Program-made: the position numbers and the translations under genes
Shown: positions 16,727-25,116 of the stretch, one piece after another
Position numbering within the stretch: the first letter of the stretch is position 1
How the letters are laid out: each line of letters begins with the position of its first letter
DNA from: an uncultured Chryseobacterium sp.
GTDB lineage: Bacteria > Bacteroidota > Bacteroidia > Flavobacteriales > Weeksellaceae
Assembly: GCA_913774355.1 (NCBI GenBank)
Contig: CAJYGB010000016.1
Coordinates: forward strand, 186,001-250,000
Reading direction: 5' to 3'
Length of the DNA stretch: 64,000 nt
Notes under the pieces: model-generated
Database searches by the model: none
Seen by the model: only the letters and a program-made list of their open reading frames with translations
What the model was told of the DNA's origin: nothing

Positions 16727-17246
16727 TCACAAAATCCGTCAGCCAGACGTTGTTTTCAGAAAGGTAGAACAGGATTCCGGCTTCATGCATTTTTTCGGTT
16801 TCTATGGTTAAGATCACCGGCTTTCCGTGTCGCATCCCGACTTTGGTGGCGGTTTCCTTATCCTGGCTTAAATGCACATGCTGACGGTTTCTTTTCTCAA
16901 TCCCGTTTTCCATGATCGAAGGGATGTTTGCTTCGGCGGTTCCGTGGTAAAGGAATTCAGGTGGCTGTTGTGGTTTCAAAGCCAGATCAATATCGATCGA
17001 ATGGCCCTGATTGGCCCTGATCCTGGTTTTATCTTTATTGAAAACAAACCGTTTTTTGTCGTTGGTTTCCACTATTTCGGTCAATTCCTCCAGCGTAAAG
17101 CTTCTTTCGTGCTTTGCGCATTTTTCCATCAGCTCATCCAATGAAGCCCAGCCGTTTTCATCCAGCGTCAGGTTGATCACTTCAGGTTTGTGTCTCAGAA
17201 CCAGGCTCAGAAATTTGCTGATTCTTTTTTTATGTTGTTCGTTCAC
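16698..17246 (-). CDS. kptA: RNA 2'-phosphotransferase (Tpt1/KptA family)
   Basis: 182 residues, full length. The N-terminal winged domain starts KRISKFLSLVLRHKPEVINL, followed by LDENGWASLDEL. The C-terminal ADP-ribosyltransferase-like domain has LYHGTAE, RQHVHLS and RHGKPVILTI. The enzyme uses NAD+ to take a 2'-phosphate off RNA, releasing ADP-ribose 1'',2''-cyclic phosphate, the compound that macrodomain and phosphoesterase neighbours could process. Start 17246 overlaps the end of the 396-residue gene by 4 nt (ATGA). Confidence 0.95.
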   Translation of the reverse strand: MNEQHKKRISKFLSLVLRHKPEVINLTLDENGWASLDELMEKCAKHERSFTLEELTEIVETNDKKRFVFNKDKTRIRANQGHSIDIDLALKPQQPPEFLYHGTAEANIPSIMENGIEKRNRQHVHLSQDKETATKVGMRHGKPVILTIETEKMHEAGILFYLSENNVWLTDFVNAKYIRNKD

Positions 17247-18433
17247 GGTGTATTTGTTAGTTTATCCATTATTTTTTTTACATTAAAATAATCCTGTTTT
17301 AATGTTTCGAAAGTTTTCCTTTCTTCATCATTTAATTTTGCCAAAACCGCTTTCTGCTGATAATAATATTCATAAAAATTATCTTTATCATGATCTGATT
17401 CATTTTCCAGATCTAAGTATTTTTCAATTTCTTCATTACTAAAGTTGTAGGAAAGCATCTTAATTTTAATCTCTGAAATCCAGAAAGAATCGGCATCGGT
17501 CTCAGTCTTTAATTGCTCCCGGATTTCATTGATCTTTTCTTTGTTCTCTCTGGTAGTTATACAATGATTCAATTTTCTCCACAGCAAGTCATAAATGATT
17601 CCTTCTCCGAATTCTCCATAGTTGAAAAGAATATGAGACTTATAGTTTTCCAGATCCTTATAAAACTCCTGGTTATCATTTCCATAAAAAAATATATTAC
17701 GCAAATACATTCCAAGTCCAAAATGAAAATCAGAATCTCCTTTTAAATAGTCAAGCCTTGCTGCACAGGATATATTTTTTAGATCATTGAGATTTTTTGG
17801 GCTTAAATCTTTTTCGATTAAATAATCTACAGCTTCTTCGACCGTATTTATTTTTTTTGTTTCACCTTTTATTCTTTCCAGAAAGACGGCTTCTTCTGCA
17901 AGTGTTTTTTTAAGCTGCTGCCGTACTTCTTCATCGGTAAAGTTGTGTGGTTCCTGATACTCTTCCGCATCTTCTTTAAAAAAATCAGGCGGGATAATTT
18001 CTCTGGAATGGGTCTCCAGAAAGATTTCCGTTCTGCGTTTGAAAAAGTACATTTCCTCATCGATAATTGTTTTTACTTCGGTGCACTCTTCATTCTGAAA
18101 ATCTTTTCCATAAACATCTTCCAATTTAATTTTATCAGACAACGAGGAATTAATCGTCTTGGTCATGGTCTTTGAAAATCTTCCAAACTCAATCAAATGT
18201 TCTTCAGAATCAGAATCTCTGTTTTCAGTAAAACGGTCTGTATCGTATTCTACTTTTGCCGTAATAAAAATACCATTCGAATCATCTTTTATTTCTTCCG
18301 CATATTGAATGATTTGTTCCTTCGTAAGAGTGAATGGTATTTCTTTGAAAGGCAGTTGGGTAAAGCTGTTTTCAGTGAGGAACTGCAGATTTTTCAAGGT
18401 AAGCAAAATGTAGTATGTTCCCGTTTTTTTCAT
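17243..18433 (-). CDS. Uncharacterised protein with DUF6794-like segment
   Basis: 396 residues, acidic, soluble, no signal peptide. Residues of about 205-262 (VEEAVDYLIEKDLSPKNLND ... FHFGLGMYLRNIFF) resemble the short DUF6794 helical domain (HxxLGxxIRN). The rest has no match I can name. The first 150 residues look alpha/beta, the last 150 are helical with many Glu and Lys. It is fused by 4-nt overlaps into the operon between DraG-like and kptA genes, so it may be a substrate-recognition or effector part of the pathway. Confidence 0.65.
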   Translation of the reverse strand: MKKTGTYYILLTLKNLQFLTENSFTQLPFKEIPFTLTKEQIIQYAEEIKDDSNGIFITAKVEYDTDRFTENRDSDSEEHLIEFGRFSKTMTKTINSSLSDKIKLEDVYGKDFQNEECTEVKTIIDEEMYFFKRRTEIFLETHSREIIPPDFFKEDAEEYQEPHNFTDEEVRQQLKKTLAEEAVFLERIKGETKKINTVEEAVDYLIEKDLSPKNLNDLKNISCAARLDYLKGDSDFHFGLGMYLRNIFFYGNDNQEFYKDLENYKSHILFNYGEFGEGIIYDLLWRKLNHCITTRENKEKINEIREQLKTETDADSFWISEIKIKMLSYNFSNEEIEKYLDLENESDHDKDNFYEYYYQQKAVLAKLNDEERKTFETLKQDYFNVKKIMDKLTNTP

Positions 18434-19368
18434 TTTAATTTATCATTTAACTTTTCACAAAGCTTGTCAATGTCCTCTTTTCTTGCCAACACATCAATCC
18501 ACTCTTCAGGAATATTTTCAAAACCGTAATAAATTCCTGCAAGCCCGCCGGTAATCGCTCCGGTGGTATCGGTATCTTCTCCCAGATTCACTGCTTTTAA
18601 AACCGCTTCGGAATAACTTTCCGAATTCAGGAAACACCATAAGGATGCTTCGAGGCTGTAAAGGACATAGCCGCCGGAACTTATTTCCACTTCAGGGTAT
18701 TTTGACATATCATTTTTTAGAATCCGATCAAAAAGCTGTATTTCCTTTGGATTAAAACCTTGATTTTCTGCAAAGTCCAAAGCCATCTTTTGAATATGAG
18801 TGTAAGCTTCTTCTTTATTCTTTCCTTTAATCAGCTCAATGGCAAAAACCACATAGACAAAGCAGGCAAAAACAGAGCGGAAATGCCCGTGGGTAATGGA
18901 TGAAACCTCTTTTACCGTCCGGTATAAAGTTTCGATATCTTCTTCATCCTTAAGATAAAAAGCCAACGGGAGGATCCTCATCAGAGAGCCGTTCCCGTTA
19001 TCTTCTTCAAAAATATTCCCTGAAAAACGGGCGCTTTCCCCTTTGATGAGCCTTGCAATGGAATGCCTGGTCGTTCCGCCAATATCGAAAAGCCTGCCGT
19101 GTGCTGTCCAGTGGCCGTATTTTACCCATTTCACAAAACTTTCGCCGATCTTTTCCAGATTGTAGCCTTTTGTTAAACTCTCGGCAAGACATAAGGTCAA
19201 AGAGCTGTCATCGCTCCAAGTTCCTTTCGGCTGGTTCCAGGAACCGAATTCCTGCATATTTGTGACCGGAAAACTTTTCAGGGTTTCCCTGCTCTTAAAC
19301 TCCACCGGCACGCCCAGCGCATCACCCACACAAACACCGAAAATTCCTGCTTTTACGCTATTTTCCAT
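18430..19368 (-). CDS. ADP-ribosylglycohydrolase (DraG family), copy 1
   Basis: 312 residues, full length. Metal sites are visible: GDALGVPVEF (about 15-24), WSDDSS (51-56, with Asp53 and Asp54) and GEDTDTTGAITGGLAG near 255-270. Enzymes of this type cleave ADP-ribose from arginine, serine or small molecules with two Mg2+. The third position of the usual DDT is Ser (DDS), tolerated in the family. Overlaps both neighbours by a few bases. Confidence 0.92.
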   Translation of the reverse strand: MENSVKAGIFGVCVGDALGVPVEFKSRETLKSFPVTNMQEFGSWNQPKGTWSDDSSLTLCLAESLTKGYNLEKIGESFVKWVKYGHWTAHGRLFDIGGTTRHSIARLIKGESARFSGNIFEEDNGNGSLMRILPLAFYLKDEEDIETLYRTVKEVSSITHGHFRSVFACFVYVVFAIELIKGKNKEEAYTHIQKMALDFAENQGFNPKEIQLFDRILKNDMSKYPEVEISSGGYVLYSLEASLWCFLNSESYSEAVLKAVNLGEDTDTTGAITGGLAGIYYGFENIPEEWIDVLARKEDIDKLCEKLNDKLK

Positions 19369-20054
19369 CAGGCAAGGTTTACCAGTTTATCAAACAACAG
19401 TTTCATTCCCTGGGTTGCGGTTTCTTTCATGACTACTGCTCTCTGCCCGTAGCCGAAGTTCGTTTCGTTGGGATTGATCACGATCAGAAGGCAGTCGTCT
19501 TTGATGTCATGAAGCAGTCCGGCTGCCGGATATACCTGCAGGGAGGTTCCGATCACCAGGAAAATATCGGCTTCTTTGGCCATTTTGGTGGCTTCTTTCA
19601 TCAACGGTACATCTTCGCCGAACCAAACGATAAACGGTCTCAGCTGGGATCCGTCTTCCGCTTTATCACCGATATTGATGTCGTTTTTATGCTCGTAGAT
19701 CAGGTTCTTGTTGTTGCTTGAACAGGATTTGAAGAGCTCGCCGTGAAGATGCAGGATATTGGTCGATCCGGCTCTTTCATGCAGGTCGTCGATATTCTGG
19801 GTAATGATCTGAACGTCGAAATATTTTTCCAGTTCCGCCAGTAAATGGTGGGCCTCGTTCGGTTCCACTTCATGGAGCTGGCGGCGCCGCTGATTGTAAA
19901 ATTCCAGGACCAGGGCACGGTCTCTGCGCCATCCTTCCGGACTGGCCACATCGGTAATGCTATGATTTTCCCAGAGCCCGTCTCCGTCTCTGAAGGTTTT
20001 TATTCCGCTTTCGGCGCTGATTCCGGCGCCGGTTAATATGGTTAGTTTTTTCAT
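19368..20054 (-). CDS. Sir2-family NAD-dependent protein deacylase (zinc-cysteine-free type)
   Basis: 228 residues. NAD site GAGISAESGI (9-18), class III Tyr-x-x-Arg (Tyr53, Arg56 in FYNQRRR) that favours succinyl/malonyl-lysine, TQNIDDLH, catalytic His104 (LHLHGE) and the GTSLQVYPAAG loop. The region that normally has two CxxC zinc pairs holds only one Cys (KSCSSNN), as in other Bacteroidota sirtuins I know. The reaction yields 2'-O-acyl-ADP-ribose, a substrate of the MacroD-type neighbour. Start ATG at 20054; overlaps the DraG copy by 1 nt. Confidence 0.92.
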   Translation of the reverse strand: MKKLTILTGAGISAESGIKTFRDGDGLWENHSITDVASPEGWRRDRALVLEFYNQRRRQLHEVEPNEAHHLLAELEKYFDVQIITQNIDDLHERAGSTNILHLHGELFKSCSSNNKNLIYEHKNDINIGDKAEDGSQLRPFIVWFGEDVPLMKEATKMAKEADIFLVIGTSLQVYPAAGLLHDIKDDCLLIVINPNETNFGYGQRAVVMKETATQGMKLLFDKLVNLA

Positions 20055-20128
20055 TGGTTTTTATTATTTAAATTTAACGCAGAGTTCGCAAAGAATTTTT
20101 TGTAAACTAACTCCTTAGAGATTCGCAA

Positions 20129-20154
20129 AGCTACTTCGACAAGCTCAGCATAAA
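20129..20154. repeat. Short intergenic repeat in the only larger gap of the 3' half of the operon
   Basis: The stretch containing CTTCGACAAGCTCAGCAT is a motif that recurs between genes in many flavobacterial genomes (known from experience, not tested here). It lies in the 128-nt gap between macrodomain and sirtuin genes. Confidence 0.4.
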
Positions 20155-20182
20155 CTTTTCACTTTGCTAAAATCAAAAATTT

Positions 20183-20698
20183 TCAATCTTTATTCTTCAG
20201 TAATTCTTTATAAATCGCTTCGTTTTCATCATCAAAGCAGACGAAAATAACTTTTTCAATGGTGTCTGATCTGAAATTCTTTACCGTTTCCACGGCAATT
20301 TTTCCTGCCGTTTCTTTTGGAAAGCGGTAAACGCCGGTGCTGATGTTGGGGAAAGCGATGGTTTTTATCCTCAGGCTTTCTGCCAGTCTGAGTGAATTTT
20401 TATAGCAGTTTTCCAATAGCGGGAAGCACTTTCCTTCGTCTCCGTTCCAGACCGGCCCGACGGTATGAATAACGTATTGTGCCGGAAGATTACCGGCTGT
20501 CGTTACCACAGCTTCGCCGGTGTTGCATTTTCCCTGCCTGTTCCTGATTTCGATGCATTCCTTCAGGATCTGCTTTCCGCCGGCCCGGTGAATGGCCCCG
20601 TCTACCCCGCCGCCGCCAAGCAAGGAAGAATTGGCCGCATTCACGATGGCATCTGCCTGTATTTTGGTGATGTCACCTTTGATGAGTTCAATGTTCAT
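20183..20698 (-). CDS. MacroD-type macrodomain protein (O-acyl-ADP-ribose deacylase-like)
   Basis: 171 residues from ATG 20698 ([11 protein letters not shown]); the longer frame to 20761 lacks homology in its first 21 residues. Motifs of the MacroD class: [34 protein letters not shown] and [10 protein letters not shown]. The class removes the acyl group from sirtuin product O-acyl-ADP-ribose and ADP-ribose from acidic residues. It directly precedes the sirtuin gene, matching the known macro-sirtuin pairing. Starts inside the last 11 nt of the second DraG-like gene. Confidence 0.92.
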   Translation of the reverse strand: MNIELIKGDITKIQADAIVNAANSSLLGGGGVDGAIHRAGGKQILKECIEIRNRQGKCNTGEAVVTTAGNLPAQYVIHTVGPVWNGDEGKCFPLLENCYKNSLRLAESLRIKTIAFPNISTGVYRFPKETAGKIAVETVKNFRSDTIEKVIFVCFDDENEAIYKELLKNKD

Positions 20699-21596
20699 AA
20701 AATTTGCTTTTTTTCCAGTTTTCAATAGTGACTGTCCATTCCGGGATCGTGTTTTCCTCACAGCACAGAATGCTTACGCCTCCGGCCATGGCACAGGTCG
20801 TATCCCGGTCGCCTAATGCGGAAACGGTATTCCAGAGACATTCTTCCAGATTGTGCCGATAGCGGGAAAGCATCCAGATCACCAGCGGTACCGTATCCTG
20901 AGCCGTCATCCCGGTTTCGTTGCCCAATGTTTTCACCAACAGTTCCGTACTGGGATTTCCGTCTAAATATAAGCATTTGTTCAGTTTGCTTTTCATATCG
21001 GAATCCATTAATTCGTGCTGAATATTTCGGATGAAATCCTGCTGACCGAATTTTTCCATTCCCAGCTTTTCCCGGACGGCAAAGGCAGCAGCCAGGGCGA
21101 TGGCTTTTGTCCCTTCCATAGCTTCCCGGTTGGCGTGAGTCACTTCGCACGACCGTTCTGCATTTTCTTTCAGTTTGGTAAAATCATCATAAAAATAAGC
21201 CCCGATTACAGCAGCTCTCATGGCTCCGCCGTTTCCCATAGAACCCTGACCTTCAAATTTCGCATAGGACACTTCTTTCCAGTGCTCACCGCTTTTTACT
21301 TCTCTGAAATACCGGTGCATGGAAGGACCATATCCGCGGTTGATGTCTGAATAATAATTATTAGTAAACTCTTCCGCCAGAAAATCCTGATCAATTTCCC
21401 CGAATTGCTCCAACGATCTGAAAACGGCGATGGCCATAATGGTATCATCGGTGAAATCCGGATTACCTTCAGGAATGATCTTTTGCTGGATATTTTTTTT
21501 CACAGAGTATTCTTCTCTGAAAAAACATTCACCGAAAGCATCGCCGATGGATATTCCCGTAAGCGATCTCGAAGCGAGTAAGTGTTTATCTTCCAT
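20688..21596 (-). CDS. ADP-ribosylglycohydrolase (DraG family), copy 2
   Basis: 302 residues. [12 protein letters not shown] (about 15-26), TDDT at 49-52, [12 protein letters not shown] and [16 protein letters not shown] near 265-280 give the complete di-metal site. It is clearly diverged from copy 1 in sequence and in the substrate loop (ECFF instead of VPVE), so it probably acts on a different ADP-ribosylated target. Starts 1 nt into the stop of the DUF4291 gene. Confidence 0.92.
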   Translation of the reverse strand: MEDKHLLASRSLTGISIGDAFGECFFREEYSVKKNIQQKIIPEGNPDFTDDTIMAIAVFRSLEQFGEIDQDFLAEEFTNNYYSDINRGYGPSMHRYFREVKSGEHWKEVSYAKFEGQGSMGNGGAMRAAVIGAYFYDDFTKLKENAERSCEVTHANREAMEGTKAIALAAAFAVREKLGMEKFGQQDFIRNIQHELMDSDMKSKLNKCLYLDGNPSTELLVKTLGNETGMTAQDTVPLVIWMLSRYRHNLEECLWNTVSALGDRDTTCAMAGGVSILCCEENTIPEWTVTIENWKKSKFYEH

Positions 21597-22231
21597 TATT
21601 TTAGCCTTAATTTATTATTCAGAACCTCATCATCAAACAGCAACGGTTTTTCTTCAGGCAACATCAGCTGATCCAGTGTATCATTTAAAACAAACTGATG
21701 CTGTTCTTTTACGAATTCCGAAATATCTTCAATTAAAATGAGATCTTCCCTGGCAAAAGACTTGATCAGGTCATTCCTCAATCCGATCTGGATTGCTCTT
21801 CTTTCCTGCTTTGCCCCGAAAGGATCATGATCCGGATCCCACTGCAATCTGGCGGAGGATGCTTGTACCTCATCCTGCCATTCTTCCCTGGAAATTTCCA
21901 GCCGGTCATTGTAGGAAGAATAGACGGCGTTTTCCAGGTATTTTCTGAAAGCATCCATCTTCAGGTGAATGGCCAGCACGTATTCCTGTCCTTCTTTCGT
22001 TCCCCAGCCGTTCCGGTACATCATCCACAAAAAGTTCGGCTTGATCCAGGTCATCCTTTCCAGGCTGAAAGGCCCTCCGAAATACTGGTTCCTAACAGCA
22101 AATTCCCCGATGGCTTTCCGGTAAGACTGGTACACGATAATCTTTTCGTCATCATATTGCGCCATGAGGTGATGCCCTTCCTGCGGCCAGTCCCGTATCT
22201 GTTCTTTGTATTTTTTTAATTTGAGTTTCAT
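21596..22231 (-). CDS. DUF4291 family protein
   Basis: 211 residues, the full family length. Typical blocks: QYDDEKIIVYQSYRKAIGEFA (about 25-45), FSLERMTWIKPNFLWMMYRN, QEYVLAIHL, WDPDHDPFG and RAIQIGLRNDLI. The family has no proven reaction that I can cite; its strand order and conserved YQ/Arg/Trp blocks are compatible with an ADP-ribosyltransferase-like fold, and it recurs near NADAR/DraG genes. If so it would be a writer facing the many erasers of this operon. Overlaps the next gene upstream by 4 nt. Confidence 0.85.
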   Translation of the reverse strand: MKLKLKKYKEQIRDWPQEGHHLMAQYDDEKIIVYQSYRKAIGEFAVRNQYFGGPFSLERMTWIKPNFLWMMYRNGWGTKEGQEYVLAIHLKMDAFRKYLENAVYSSYNDRLEISREEWQDEVQASSARLQWDPDHDPFGAKQERRAIQIGLRNDLIKSFAREDLILIEDISEFVKEQHQFVLNDTLDQLMLPEEKPLLFDDEVLNNKLRLK

Positions 22232-23460
22232 GATATTTCTTCGAACGGCCTGATCATTTCTTCTTTTTTCGACAGAATCGCAAAGACCACTCTTTTAAAT
22301 TTGTTTTTATATTTTCCCTGAAGGTGCTTTTTAAACAGTTTGGCGATTTCTTCCGGATCGTTTTTAAAGACACCGCATCCCCAGACTCCTAAAATCAGGG
22401 TTTCATTTCCCTGATGTAACGCCAGCGCCAGCATCTTCTCCGTCCTGGCATCCATGGCTCCGAAGATTTCACCGGTTCTTTCCGGCTCCTGACGCTTGAC
22501 GACACCCGCATTCACTGCCGGCGAGGTGATAAAATTACACAAAACCGGCTCTGGCAGCAATTCCCCTTTGTCTTTACGGAAAACCGGGACTTTCGGGCTG
22601 TAGATCATCATGTCGGTATAAAAGCAGGATTCCATTTCACGGTGGATTTTATAATAATCCCAGGCCTGGAGCAAACTTTCGTGCAATCCTGAAGTTCTTG
22701 CCAGGCTCTCCTCCTGTGCTTCGGCTCCGTTGATGAAGCCGCCACCGGGGTTTTTAGCCGAGGCAAAATTCAGGCACATGATTTTTTCCTGGTCTTCCTC
22801 TTCCGCCAGCTGTAAAATGGCTTTCAGGGAACTGCATCTCCAGACTTCAAACCGGGTCTCGAAATGTTTTTCGGGAACTGCTTTTTCGGTAAGTTCTGCA
22901 AGCGCTTCAGACGAAAACAGGACGGTTGCTTTGGTAGAAGCTTCCAGTTCGTTTTTAATGCTTATTCTTTCGTTGTTTTCGTTGATATAATATTTCCTGG
23001 CTAAGATTTCCAAGGTATCTTTTGCCATTCCTTTATTGGTCATGGTGAGTTTTTTAATGTTGAATAATACATTTTCAATGGCTGCATGTGCCGTTTCTTT
23101 GAAGTCTTTCCCGATAAAAACCTGGGTAACTTCAATGGTTCCGGTAATGGCCTGATTGAACGCTTCCAGCTCTTCTGCAGGAACCCAAAGTTCATTATGG
23201 TTTTTCGCTCCTACATTTTGAGCAGGGTATTTGTTAACCGTTTCTTTCAGCACTTCAAATTTGGTAACGAATCCTAAATAATTTCCGGCTTCATCGCGGG
23301 TGTTCCATTTCTCTGCAATTTCCGAAGCGTAATCTTCATTCAGCACAGGATAGAAAATCGGCTGCCATTCCAGCCTGGGAGGAAATGCCCTGTAACCGCT
23401 TTCAATGATTAAAAGCATTTCTTTTTCTCCGACCGGTCTGTATAAGGTTTGTGTTTTCAT
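22228..23460 (-). CDS. ART-like domain fused to bacterial-type poly(ADP-ribose) glycohydrolase (TIGR02452-type)
   Basis: 410 residues, two parts. Residues 1-115 match the small proteins labelled ADP-ribosylation/crystallin J1: LYRPVGEKEM, RAFPPRLEWQPIFYPVLN, ELWVPAEELEAFNQAI. The ladder LYR / YPVLNxxYA / ExxxP resembles an ADP-ribosyltransferase fold (inference). Residues of about 145-410 form a macrodomain of the TIGR02452/PARG group with the signature GGGFINGAEAQEE (239-251), i.e. GGG-x7-QEE, whose Glu250/Glu251 do the hydrolysis in PARG. So possible writer and eraser sit in one chain. Confidence 0.88.
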   Translation of the reverse strand: MKTQTLYRPVGEKEMLLIIESGYRAFPPRLEWQPIFYPVLNEDYASEIAEKWNTRDEAGNYLGFVTKFEVLKETVNKYPAQNVGAKNHNELWVPAEELEAFNQAITGTIEVTQVFIGKDFKETAHAAIENVLFNIKKLTMTNKGMAKDTLEILARKYYINENNERISIKNELEASTKATVLFSSEALAELTEKAVPEKHFETRFEVWRCSSLKAILQLAEEEDQEKIMCLNFASAKNPGGGFINGAEAQEESLARTSGLHESLLQAWDYYKIHREMESCFYTDMMIYSPKVPVFRKDKGELLPEPVLCNFITSPAVNAGVVKRQEPERTGEIFGAMDARTEKMLALALHQGNETLILGVWGCGVFKNDPEEIAKLFKKHLQGKYKNKFKRVVFAILSKKEEMIRPFEEIS

Positions 23461-23473
23461 GGTTATTTATTAT

Positions 23474-23523
23474 TTGGCTAAAGCCGTTTGATTTCTTTCC
23501 TTTAAAAATGGGCTAAAGCCCAT
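23474..23523. repeat. Palindromic intergenic repeat pair
   Basis: TTGGCTAAAGCCG (23474-23486) and the perfect 16-bp palindrome ATGGGCTAAAGCCCAT (23508-23523) share the core GGCTAAAGCC. They fill the 80-nt gap between two operon genes. Elements with this core are common between flavobacterial genes (from experience). Confidence 0.6.
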
Positions 23524-23540
23524 TCCTATTGATAAAATGA

Positions 23541-24020
23541 TTACAGTCTATTAAGATCATAAACATATACTTCTATACCATTTTCAAGCAATGCACTTTG
23601 AATAATCGGTTCGATTTCTTCCCATTTTCCTCCTGCGAGGCTACAACCGATCCTCGGCATATGGATGCTTGCCTTTAATGACAAAGCTTCATCAGCAAGT
23701 TTTTTCAGGCAGCTTTCAACTGCCTCATACCGGATCGGAGGTATTCCGTTTGAAGTGGTTGCGGTTTTATGCTGACCGATCATATTGCATATCCAAAGAT
23801 CTTCCTCCACCTGAACCATTTGGATTTCTCCCAGATTAAAATGAGTTCCGCTTTTATACCAGTCCCGGTAATCGTTTTCAGGCTTTCTCCATCTTTTGGA
23901 AATGGCTAAAACAAAACCTTTTCCCCAGCCTCCCATATCGTTGCATATACGGGCAATGATTTGAGTTCCTGCTGTTGACGGATTTGTAGCGTCCCCTTTT
24001 ATATATTTAATCTTCTTCAT
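23541..24020 (-). CDS. Macrodomain protein of TARG1/Poa1-like type
   Basis: 159 residues. IKYIKGDATNP (about 3-13), ICNDMGGWGKGFVLAIS, LGEIQMVQVEEDLWICNMIGQ and HMPRIGCSLAGGKWEEI are the landmarks of the ALC1/TARG1-like macrodomains, which bind ADP-ribose and remove it from glutamate or from DNA bases (DarG) or dephosphorylate Appr-1''-p (Poa1). Third macro-fold protein of the operon. Confidence 0.88.
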   Translation of the reverse strand: MKKIKYIKGDATNPSTAGTQIIARICNDMGGWGKGFVLAISKRWRKPENDYRDWYKSGTHFNLGEIQMVQVEEDLWICNMIGQHKTATTSNGIPPIRYEAVESCLKKLADEALSLKASIHMPRIGCSLAGGKWEEIEPIIQSALLENGIEVYVYDLNRL

Positions 24021-24048
24021 GATGCTCTTTTCTGATTATAATTGATCA

Positions 24049-25116
24049 TTAAATTCTTCTGAAGTCCTTTGAGTACGGAGAATATGATCCCCATATTTCA
24101 TCAAACCTGATATTCAGCTTTCCTGGTTCGAAAGGTACGTCCAGTTGATCGAGGCAAGTGACCACCAGGTTTTTCCGCTGGGCAAATCCATAGCCTTCAT
24201 CTACTTTCAAGGCATAATCCAGCAGTTGGTAATCCAGATCCCCGGTACGTAAGGCTCCCTGATAGTCATTGAACGTACAGGTTTCCTCTTCATTGTTCCG
24301 GAGCGGAAGCTCCCGTTCATTGCTCATCCAGCCGTTTCCGTGACGGGTGCCATAGTTTCTTGTAACATAGAACATTTCGATATGATCGATTCCCAATTGA
24401 CTGCATACTTCGTGGGCATTTTTTGAAGTGGTATGGGCGTAGGTCACATTCGGAAATACGCCGTGGTCCATATCCAGCAGGATTCCCTGGCTGCCTTCAA
24501 AAATAAGATGGTCAAAACTTTTCAGATAGCCGTAGCCTTCAATATTCCATTCCATCTCATCGACAGCGTGAAGGAAATCATCCAGAGCCTGCTGTATTGC
24601 TTCGCCTTCAGAAAAGCCATAATAAAGGGCGATGCCTTTCAGCTTTTCGATCAGCATCGGTCTCGGTGCGATCAGGTCGGCCGCAAACAGCCGGTAAGGA
24701 CTTTCATTCCTTTTCATCGTAGCGCCCACTCCTTTTCCGCAGGTTCCATGTGCTGTATTCCGTACATCTTTCCTGTTGTGGAGGACATCAAAAGGCGTCG
24801 TTACTTTTGCCAATGGATGGATATGAAGTTCGGTATTCCCTCCCTTGGCTTTCAGTTCCTTCCATTCATTGTACATAAAAACGGGATGGATGGTACAGTG
24901 CTCCGTAAAATAGGACGGCAGGCCCCGCAATGCCCCGCTGCCAAAACTGGAATGGACATGCTTCCGGTCACCGATCATCACCGTATGCGCCGCCTGCTGC
25001 CCTCCTGAAAACCGGATGACTACCGATTCCAGATTCCGGGCTGTGAGGAAATCGGTGGTGATGCCTTTGCCTTCATCCCCGAATCCCAGTCCTATAACGA
25101 TTTCTGCCGTTTTCAT
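24049..25116 (-). CDS. Adenylosuccinate-synthetase-like protein, divergent paralogue
   Basis: 355 residues from ATG 25116, which overlaps the stop of the vWA gene as ATGA; about 60-70 residues shorter than housekeeping PurA. Conserved: GFGDEGKG (11-18, catalytic Asp14), AAHT (His44), FEGSQG, and LRTGDLD in the aspartate-binding loop. Changed: the usual WGDEGKG Trp is Phe; GTTGRG in the IMP loop is GTCGKG; the GTP-base motif TKLD is TCLD. The IMP-Asp ligase chemistry may be kept with another nucleotide partner. Its place in an ADP-ribose operon suggests action on a purine moiety of an NAD- or ADP-ribose-derived compound; this is inference. Confidence 0.82.
   Translation of the reverse strand: MKTAEIVIGLGFGDEGKGITTDFLTARNLESVVIRFSGGQQAAHTVMIGDRKHVHSSFGSGALRGLPSYFTEHCTIHPVFMYNEWKELKAKGGNTELHIHPLAKVTTPFDVLHNRKDVRNTAHGTCGKGVGATMKRNESPYRLFAADLIAPRPMLIEKLKGIALYYGFSEGEAIQQALDDFLHAVDEMEWNIEGYGYLKSFDHLIFEGSQGILLDMDHGVFPNVTYAHTTSKNAHEVCSQLGIDHIEMFYVTRNYGTRHGNGWMSNERELPLRNNEEETCTFNDYQGALRTGDLDYQLLDYALKVDEGYGFAQRKNLVVTCLDQLDVPFEPGKLNIRFDEIWGSYSPYSKDFRRI

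Noticed and set aside
20699..20761. Longer N-terminus of the MacroD-type protein
   Set aside because: The 21 extra residues are shared with no family member and lie within the second DraG coding region; ATG 20698 starts the conserved part.
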